Positions 60,401 to 64,000 of a DNA stretch of 64,000 bases are shown here, piece by piece. The stretch covers positions 41,047,430-41,111,429 of the forward strand of contig NC_087065.1 of assembly GCF_963678635.1 (NCBI RefSeq). The letters run 5' to 3'. Position 1 is the first letter of the stretch; every line of letters begins with the position of its first letter. The notes under the pieces are model-generated. The model made no database searches, was not told where the DNA came from, and saw nothing but the letters and a program-made list of their open reading frames with translations. Made by a program: the position numbers and the translations under genes. The stretch is from Symsagittifera roscoffensis (Eukaryota; Xenacoelomorpha; Acoela; Convolutidae).

Positions 60401-61055
60401 TATGCGATCGACGGGGACGCCGATGGATATTTTTGTCCGGGGAGTGGGGGTAGGACTTACCCACACTGAAAACTTGATAATAAAAAAATTGAGAATAGCA
60501 AGAGAAACAGGAAACTTAGAAGCAGAAACAGGTGAAGAACCTAAGAAACCTGACATAGGCAGGGTAGTTGAGTCATATTTTAATTTACCAAATGAATATT
60601 CTAGTAACATAATACTAACAGACAGTGATTTCATACTCACAAACAGAACATGTGCGGTAGCTATCACCGCAGACATGAGTTTTAGGACGGCGCTAGCGGC
60701 AGATTTTAAGAGGGAATATAAAAACGTGGAATTCCTTTGGAAGCAAAGACCAGGGATAGGGGGCGTAGCAGCCTTACCCCCGGCGGTGTCGCAAATACCG
60801 GGAAAGTACTTATGCTTCCTGGTAACGAGGGCGACAGAGAAGCAACACGTGGACACAGAAAATCTAGTCTTGTCTTTGACGAGGCTGAGGGACTTCCTTG
60901 TGGAAATGGACGTGAAGGAGCTTTCGCTTCCAGTGTACGATCCAAATAGAGGAAGACTGCATCCTCGGGAATTGTACGCGCTTGTACACGTGATATTCTC
61001 TGATACGAACATACAAGTATATCTACATAAGAAATATTACTTAAGTATAGGCTGA
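51453..61055 (+). CDS. Gag-Pol-macro polyprotein of a large Ty3/gypsy retroelement (3200 aa)
   Basis: This single frame should yield structural proteins and all replication enzymes. The start is the first ATG after an in-frame TAA two codons upstream. Domains by residue: charged N-terminal region 1-300; coiled coil about 306-426; Retrotrans_gag-like domain about 605-765; CCHC zinc knuckles 801-814 and 853-866; aspartic protease with D1160-T-G-A and ILGRDF about 1233; RT about 1520-1720 with Y1645-V-D-D; RNase H about 1790-1913 (DTDAS, VDNRAL); acidic linker with 22-residue repeats; integrase zinc finger H2417/H2422/C2452/C2455; catalytic D2483, D2542, E2578 (D,D35E); GPF motif at W2717; acidic tail; macro domain about 3050-3198. 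Usual Ty3/gypsy Gag-Pol is about half this length and normally uses a frameshift between gag and pol; none is needed here. G/C content is visibly higher than its surroundings. The assignment to Ty3/gypsy rests on domain order and motifs. Confidence 0.95.
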   Translation: MSLDKSRIPKRGNSSRKFIPEKQRKTMTDPFVDWIKRTRSDKEGTVSGRMVETRSQKTSEERRELLEVEVNTDHTMNDNQGVNGLEGRGRRLASESTPVEQGHDFATSTGTLDREEMSELSDISTEVTATRRSPTDNTMMASGTGKQTTSSSFSERMKNTFGNIFPFSMGGGAGNDGESQEEEDEEEQGDFGSQVSLNSSIQESEAHVGRETGTMDKFGVVTTISKEANTPGQSKDFTIRTSSEPQPEESRTRGLGNALADPEINNDKTSRQRVKARISTSTKLPGTDRVTPPLVTPLMDNGAALEEALNNIVGSLGEQNEQMSIRMSELERAVHIERESLRVEINRNRQEVDRSEKRLKERTDEHMTRNLSRMTREAEQRELRLRADMEKLRIQQEQSLGSLDTKIDAMMERRTQAIMDRLDGLLSSKSGPKEGEPNSGGPSREPRVNFNEHQRRKTNGSTRGRGSSSGYATRGNTAWGPNSRASSTGNRQTSNERPTQSTHATGRSDSGNMGHTSPRRSHMGQAGNAHGDSDCRDAQHTEPSTRCEDTQAGHSRDATAMATAFEPLNRSLETFLTRLSRTNERSEKSRRVFKKPRCYKDESDGCIDTWIEVMKLHFEEEDLSERQECSALTSNLEGTALNCVMAKKQYQRDTAEKIFEILLNRFGSGVQGHQAMMRFEKRRQREDETIDKFLDDLEMLRRRSQPDESNRRMNLAVASKFIDGVKNDELRTMLATHYTPLSTNAPTPEELRLKSKEYLLLKPPSRSGYYKNNYGNFNNGPANQGNNWYKPRDDMDKRRSCANCSSTDHHVSACPAYKQGMKAIGFSLEDEDASELDHEDFMRGVIAKFGPRCFFCNLEGHFKSDCPQFWDAVADIKHPRHEEALSGVKASKARLLGEAEARRKDKPQELAAKKMQAVTEEAREPEPATAADDFKIDYKAAAKDALNRVQQELVTKEIEQKVKLELENEKLQEQLNTFEATEFEETKTPSSLDMKLKVISGKRFGMAPQGKKIQSIISVAGHQVIRNLSEPSEFTLMHLDTYADYLRQVEPRTESRAVRALLTTGGPRMKKLHGRYLEVYGPYQIMLNVDGISIYTRTYITTDDDQMGQIYLGEEELKVRRIGHDAMMEQDAVHIGYEADVTAHLLDTNGTKIGVTGLLDTGAVVSVMPIKTWERMGFTREDLIPTNLRLAAANRGAIYVAGRTPVTVLHMGGRNLWMSFLVVENLDDADQFILGRDFVRNFDVMIDLNNGLIRIRNPDRKYVKRPVNRIITDENKVPVFLDRKVKLQPGQAVVAIFRMRNLNSLSDSKQVCLVPNPNSQSSVILGRSFSVTRNGLCVSVLLNTLDTTVSIQRGKKLGYALPMRTDYEETENSKKYSVKDCPYHANKDKILKRINELKSIHKLFSMKSETDDGLSSCSNFPERPSSYELDSDKPVLPEIEHLKGKIGEGDFEKLRDLLDRNAEVFSKHKADIGCCNFVEHEIELEEGAVPHREGARRMTPHKSEACRAEIEMLLEYDMIEPSKSPWACGVVMAKKKGGQLRFCCDFRYLNAVTIKDAYPIPRIDESLSKLGDAKFFTTLDLGSAFWQVPLRKKDREKSGFACELGLYQWKRMPFGLCNATATFQRLMAQALTGVTKKYGNLLMCYVDDVVIATPTLEDHIDRLDEVFGCMKRAGLKCKPSKCEILRDSIKYLGRMVDRHGVRPDPEAVEAVLTWKAPRTDTQLMSFLGFANYYREFIKGYADKVYPMQKLMRNKGKKFEWNDEAQVAFENIKRELCEAPVLGMPTEKGMYVLDTDASVVAISGFLHQEQQWNGRTVFRPIAYGSKVLSDTEMKYGAPKAEMFAVVTFVEKYRAYLGSAPFKLRVDNRALSWLKTYSMDQSYIGRWIVRLDGYHMIIEHRMRDKHQNADSLSKKTEFYERLEQKQANQAEVKEGFSFLDKETYEALPLTRWLDKSGHPIPGHPELPVEKAAEIKILSREDPVPLDLLLRSNLVQQELSRMNINSLSLLDKTVQVTPQVMRILGGLLEREVTRDDPEWTAAVASLTVSEKVKIMPSRQQHEENKRDCRTIVQQLVSSIPQEILTSTSYGQKGRESGKQKKTVTFVDREKEGEEVEQNLLQDYLSGEKDEEKNQRSQDQHPGQGNLSGESEIDEKIPEEKQDLENKVLSGEFRWMRRKYGHDLEERAVSSTTPSTDDKSEGSRMKTYSDRDSTSGSELSELAIHTLLVETRARNLDREVYQDPDSDRYLIPSERVFDNAADDLETIAVSKRSISLLPQKEVVRTDLQPFQQETQPLAKIWCVKMEEDTHQPNELNSQMRVMKTYLKARYRLSDLLRAQRNDRMTSNLKRWIENGAPDKGDLEEDSYRILRQYFMQKEGRLYLNKDGIVACRRREEDKVLYKYNAIVLPQLYQTELLFRSHDQMGHQGIDKVYQRILKRFEWPGMKKACEKWVTACLSCQQVKDPRKLRFLLQSIESSEFNEVVQIDHQKICMTDSGYNQVLVMIDHFTKYAEAVPCITASAEETCDHLINTWIARHGCPMTFQSDNGTAFVGELTKELMRRSQVAQAHSTTYHPQTNGLVERQNRTLVSMLRVYCSRYMTDWDRYLPQVMGAYNSTQHSTTGVSPHMMLTGHEKSLPLTFFYPEYEGKKTSPQVYVRDVIRRRQELNDLCRRNTQQAQARQRKRFDKKAAGSKAYSVGDYVWVFQNVIPPKGTKKLLKKWRGPFMITEVHQEGRFYRLSTGRAAHYENSKPHNPSTEDWCIPADMEEGDYLMMDPACEVNEKGTREKNDGNEVVEEGTDTPLDLDPNEQIEADDETLPYAEEDWQDSEQTEVPKNMEPDLPFTMQTRQKDGTRLRKKYNPYGDDFVVDRIDLKKIVEEVVGLEEITVSQDIDIVDDHNDEWVDDWSKPEVEFDDEQQQSNEQDLTNLRVLEWLNEMTSDPGKTSVTIQDVDRESAKYIKTERDDPSWAAQEGQLLIPASNLDLIPGMRSTGTPMDIFVRGVGVGLTHTENLIIKKLRIARETGNLEAETGEEPKKPDIGRVVESYFNLPNEYSSNIILTDSDFILTNRTCAVAITADMSFRTALAADFKREYKNVEFLWKQRPGIGGVAALPPAVSQIPGKYLCFLVTRATEKQHVDTENLVLSLTRLRDFLVEMDVKELSLPVYDPNRGRLHPRELYALVHVIFSDTNIQVYLHKKYYLSIG
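57813..58000 (+). repeat. 22-residue repeat with invariant LSGE in the polyprotein linker
   Basis: The 12-mer TTGTCCGGGGAG occurs at 57813, 57879 and 57945, exactly 66 bp apart, each time encoding L-S-G-E (Leu 2121, 2143, 2165) before a Glu/Lys/Gln-rich spacer. The same 12-mer occurs a fourth time at 60433 in another reading frame. The minus copy keeps the periodicity. Confidence 0.85.
60600..61052 (+). other. Macro domain (TARG1/OARD1-like) at the polyprotein C-terminus
   Basis: Residues about 3050-3198 follow the macro-domain pattern of the TARG1/OARD1/Poa1 group: a short beta strand then AITADMSFRTALAADFKREY (phosphate-loop region), GIGGVAALPP, YLCFLVTR, a helix LVLSLTRLRDFLVEM, ELSLPVYDPNRGRL and a last strand DTNIQVYLHKKYY. 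Such domains bind ADP-ribose, and TARG1 removes it from glutamate. By my alignment the two TARG1 catalytic residues (Lys84, Asp125) correspond here to R3126 and G3167, and the GCG loop is replaced by DPN. Binding without hydrolysis, or a new ligand, is therefore more likely than TARG1-type catalysis. The family call is by pattern only. Confidence 0.75.
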
Positions 61056-61451
61056 GTGATGTGCGAGAGGGTGTTAGGCCAAAGACTAAGTTGTGTGTAA
61101 TATGTGAGAGGTGCGTTATGTTATGTTATGTGTTAGGTTATTAAGATCATGGGTAAGTAGGGGTTAGTGACCATGAACAACTAAATGACGATCTTGGGAA
61201 TAGATCCAAAGTTTGGACTGTCCAATCTTAGGTCGAATTCCAAAATTTTAGAAACCAATTGATTTTAGTAAATTTTAGGATAAATATCTTTTTATCTGAA
61301 CTGTCTTTAAGCAAATTTTAACGATGTATGTTAAGGTGAAATTGACAGGTGTGACATTCGTGATTCCTTTTCTAGATCCTGATTGATCATTTAATTGCTC
61401 ACTTGAGTCAAAACTTGAAATCGAATCAAATTAAATTTGGAAAAGAACAGT
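61056..61451 (+). other. Gap between the two ORFs of the plus-strand element
   Basis: 396 bp without coding potential. The two ORFs are in the same frame but several stops (first TGA at 61053, then TAA within 50 bp, and TGA at 61416) exclude simple readthrough, so the second ORF needs splicing, its own promoter or internal initiation. A GTTATGTTATGTTATGTG run at about 61117 is the only repeat seen. Confidence 0.7.
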
Positions 61452-64000
61452 ATGGATAATTTCAACCTGGACGAATTGATGGACCTGGCAGAGGCATATG
61501 TAGGACCGATGGTAGATGCGTTCTATCGTCGGCTGATCGAACGAGACTTCGCTCTGGAGGACCCAGAGGTGGTCATGTTGCTGACCGCCCTGATTAACAT
61601 CTTGGGGCACGACAACCGTGGGGACCGCCCCACGGAAGTCCTGTTGATGGCAGCATATGGAGAAAGAGGAGTACTAGACCGCCCGAACATGAGAGTGATG
61701 AGGTGGAGAAACGGGGCTCTCTCAGGGAGTGACTTGGCGAATGAGCCTGGGTTGGGAAGTTCTAGGACTTACCAACCAGGTGAGATGCCAATGCCCTCCA
61801 AGCCCAAACCTGGGCTGACGAGAATGCATCGGGAGATGAACAGCGAGGCGACCTCGTCTGGTTCACCACTGAGAGCAGCTGTGCCACCAAAAGGGGCGAA
61901 AGTAACACAGAAGGTTCAGACGAACCAAACCATTCAAGATCTGGACGAGATGAACGATCAGTTGAGAAGTACGAAGAAGGAGTTAGACGATATGACGAAG
62001 ACCATGCTGGCGATGGAGGAAGACCGGGACATGTGGAGAAAGTTGTTTGAAGACTGCAACAAAAAGCAGGGTCAAGAGATCGAACGCTTAAGGCAGGAAT
62101 ACAAAGAGCGATCGGAGCAGGTGGCGTTGACGACGTCCATTGAGAAAATGATACCTGCAAGGGATATTCCTCGTGGGCAGTCCCCGATGGAGCTCTTGAC
62201 ACCTCGAGAAATGAGTCAAACAACGGAGACACGGCTTCCAGCAGAGACGAACCGAGTAACAATCCCGGATCCTAGTGACACCTTGGGTGATCCCGTCGTA
62301 GAACAGACAGTGAGAAAACTGATAGAGACCGCTGGACGATTGGTCGCTAACAAGAATGCACCAGGTTCCGGGGTGACTGCACCCTATGGAACGATTGACG
62401 ATACGGGCAGAGTACAACTCTCCCAGACAGTAATCAGACAAGGGATGAGTAACGTGACACCACTCATGGGGAACTCAAGAATCCCAGAGAGGGAAGTAAG
62501 GAAGATGCCAGCGAAGAAAGTGTCTCGTGTAATAGACGTGCAGAAGAATAATCAATTGAAGTATAGTTTCACGGGAGTTCCGGAGACAGATCCGAGAGCC
62601 TGCTTCAATCGAGCTACCTGGAGCCCGGCTGTGAACCTGCAGCAACCACCACTCGGGACATCTCACCTGATATTGGGAGACAGCTTAGTCAGAGTGCTGT
62701 CGAATTTGAGGACCTCATGGGTCACCACGGTGATGGCCTTTGGAGGCGCGACGATTGCCCAATTATATCGCATGGTGGAGCTGATGAATCCAGGGAAGAT
62801 ACCTAATGTGATGATCTTAGTTGGGACGAATGACATCTCCAGAGGATCAGATGAGCAGGAAGCACTGTGGGAAGCAATGATGGTGTGTTTGTTTACTACT
62901 CTCTGGCAGAAGTTCAGTTGCGCGGTACTGACCGTTTGCGCGGTGCCAATGAACACAAGAAGCCTGACAGTATCAGGAAGAAGGCACAACGAGGGAGTCA
63001 TGAGATGGAACAACATCTTGAGAAACCTAGCAAATCGAAACGCCGGAAGAATGATCCTCATGGACATTGAACATGAATTGAGAGCCATGGATCAAGCCAG
63101 ACTGACCACAGATGGCATCCACTTCGACAGTGTCGAAGGACAAGCTTGGTTGAATCGAGTCTTCCAAGAACGGTTGGATGAGCTGGAAGCAGAACTCTTT
63201 GACACAGGAGTGCTGAAGGAAGAGGGAACGGTGAGTGATACGGTGATCACCACCTTTGTGCCTCCTAACCTGGAAACACGCTTGGGTACGGTCCCAGCCG
63301 CCATAAATTACCGGCAACAAAGCTCCAGTGAACCAGGTCGAAGAACAGACGTACAAGATCGGTTGGGAGAAGCACCGATGAGGAGGACAATCCATCCTAG
63401 GAAAAGGATAGGACCTGTCAACCAACCAATCGAGGAAGTAGCAGGCACATCCAGATCGGACACTAGATCGGAGACGACGAGTACCAGTCGAGAGGAGAGA
63501 CCGAGCAGAGGCTCATTGATGTGGTCGCGATCCATACCGTCTCCTTGGCATATATACAAAGAAGAACTAATGAAGCTGGACCTACAGAGAGTGAGCTTCA
63601 TCGAAGATGCAAGGAGGATGCTGAATGGAGCGACGCTATCCGTCAGCAGATTGTACTCGATAACCGGCGTAGACTGGTTGATAGCCGCTAGCATACATTT
63701 CAGCTCCACGACGGCCTTGAGATTTGCCGACTTGGAGGGACTGCCCTCCAACAACACAATAGGACCTGTGAATGCAAGACCGTTGCAAGATGTGAGATTG
63801 AACCATGATGAGAGGAATCGTGAAGAAAGGCCAGGAAGATTCCTGACGGCGAGAGCGCCGATTGGACAACACGTAAAGATATTTAGGCAATTGACGACAC
63901 CACCTGGTCATGTGAAGGAGAGAGTGTACCCAAAACTAGTGAACCAAGAGGGTGATGCCCAGAGATATGGCGGATTGACAGCGATAAAGAAAGATGAGAC
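61452..64000 (+). CDS. Second ORF of the large element: coiled coil plus SGNH/GDSL hydrolase, partial (849+ aa)
   Basis: Open to the window edge; ATG at 61452 is the first Met after an in-frame TGA at 61416. Residues about 1-60 are helical and acidic; about 157-232 form a coiled coil (IQDLDEMNDQLRSTKKELDD and following heptads); about 400-575 form an SGNH hydrolase core. All four signature blocks are visible: G409-D410-S411 (nucleophile Ser), G431/G432, G-T-N460-D, and D554-G-I-H557, with the expected strand and helix spacing between them. SGNH enzymes cleave ester bonds, for example in lipids or acylated sugars; the substrate here is unknown. A Pro/Ser/Arg-rich region follows, then a second possibly globular part (about 690-849). 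It lies in the position of env in gypsy retroviruses, but no signal peptide or membrane segment is seen. Codon use and base composition resemble the polyprotein. Confidence 0.85.
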   Translation, partial: MDNFNLDELMDLAEAYVGPMVDAFYRRLIERDFALEDPEVVMLLTALINILGHDNRGDRPTEVLLMAAYGERGVLDRPNMRVMRWRNGALSGSDLANEPGLGSSRTYQPGEMPMPSKPKPGLTRMHREMNSEATSSGSPLRAAVPPKGAKVTQKVQTNQTIQDLDEMNDQLRSTKKELDDMTKTMLAMEEDRDMWRKLFEDCNKKQGQEIERLRQEYKERSEQVALTTSIEKMIPARDIPRGQSPMELLTPREMSQTTETRLPAETNRVTIPDPSDTLGDPVVEQTVRKLIETAGRLVANKNAPGSGVTAPYGTIDDTGRVQLSQTVIRQGMSNVTPLMGNSRIPEREVRKMPAKKVSRVIDVQKNNQLKYSFTGVPETDPRACFNRATWSPAVNLQQPPLGTSHLILGDSLVRVLSNLRTSWVTTVMAFGGATIAQLYRMVELMNPGKIPNVMILVGTNDISRGSDEQEALWEAMMVCLFTTLWQKFSCAVLTVCAVPMNTRSLTVSGRRHNEGVMRWNNILRNLANRNAGRMILMDIEHELRAMDQARLTTDGIHFDSVEGQAWLNRVFQERLDELEAELFDTGVLKEEGTVSDTVITTFVPPNLETRLGTVPAAINYRQQSSSEPGRRTDVQDRLGEAPMRRTIHPRKRIGPVNQPIEEVAGTSRSDTRSETTSTSREERPSRGSLMWSRSIPSPWHIYKEELMKLDLQRVSFIEDARRMLNGATLSVSRLYSITGVDWLIAASIHFSSTTALRFADLEGLPSNNTIGPVNARPLQDVRLNHDERNREERPGRFLTARAPIGQHVKIFRQLTTPPGHVKERVYPKLVNQEGDAQRYGGLTAIKKDE

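Larger units (their letters stand above)
47880..64000 (+). mobile_element. Large Ty3/gypsy element, plus-strand copy, apparently intact, continues past window
   Basis: R repeat, about 2.9 kb of leader, a 3200-codon gag-pol-macro frame, a 396-bp gap and a second ORF with an SGNH hydrolase still open at the window end. All core catalytic residues are present and there is no frameshift in more than 12 kb of coding sequence, in contrast to every other element here. The 3' end and any 3' LTR lie outside the window. Confidence 0.85.

Noticed and set aside
60284-61012. 242-codon open frame on the minus strand opposite the macro domain
   Set aside because: It is antisense to a well-supported domain, has no recognisable motif, and long antisense frames are expected opposite a G/C-richer, codon-biased gene.

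Overview
The window looks like a repeat-dense, A/T-rich stretch of an invertebrate animal genome. Every recognisable coding block belongs to a eukaryotic mobile element: two different Ty3/gypsy-type retroelement families, Tc1-like DNA transposon fragments and a CR1/L2-like LINE fragment. I see no host gene, rRNA, tRNA or CRISPR array, and I cannot name the species.

Layout. (1) Positions 1-26390 are a head-to-tail array of one dead Ty3/gypsy element, all on the minus strand, period about 6.1 kb: partial unit A, then B, C, D and E. Each unit reads gag, protease, reverse transcriptase, RNase H, integrase, then an unrecognised 3' ORF. No LTR is visible between units. The units share inactivating lesions, so the array probably grew by DNA duplication. 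A Tc1-like fragment and a 200-N gap separate units B and C. (2) 26391-28110 is the right flank of the array, with a second, nearly identical Tc1-like fragment. (3) 28651-30020 is a 670-bp direct duplication of a repeat (R) that recurs at 45020-45580 and, inverted, at 47880-48560. (4) About 30850-45580 is a broken minus-strand copy of a second, very large Ty3/gypsy family. (5) 45581-47640 is a 5'-truncated LINE on the minus strand. (6) About 47880-64000 (running off the window) is a plus-strand copy of the same large family and looks intact. The copies in (4) and (6) lie head to head, so their leaders form a long imperfect inverted repeat with the LINE near its centre.

The intact element is the most interesting part. 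One uninterrupted 3200-codon frame (51453-61055) carries a long coiled-coil gag with two zinc knuckles, protease, RT, RNase H, a D,D(35)E integrase and a GPF-type C-terminal module. At its C-terminus is a macro domain of the TARG1/OARD1 type whose two catalytic positions are changed. After a 396-bp gap, a second ORF (61452 to beyond 64000, at least 849 codons) carries a coiled coil and an SGNH/GDSL hydrolase domain with all four signature blocks (G409-D-S411, G431/432, G-T-N460-D, D554-x-x-H557). SGNH esterases are known in CR1-type LINEs and Ngaro/DIRS-type elements. I know of no established Ty3/gypsy lineage that combines one with a C-terminal macro domain.

The broken minus copy has lost the macro and SGNH modules. 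It carries instead an unrecognised 466-codon ORF and a further degenerate coding tract, which may be the distal part of the second ORF. The leader of the plus copy is also studded with a short CCGGAGGGGT-like motif.
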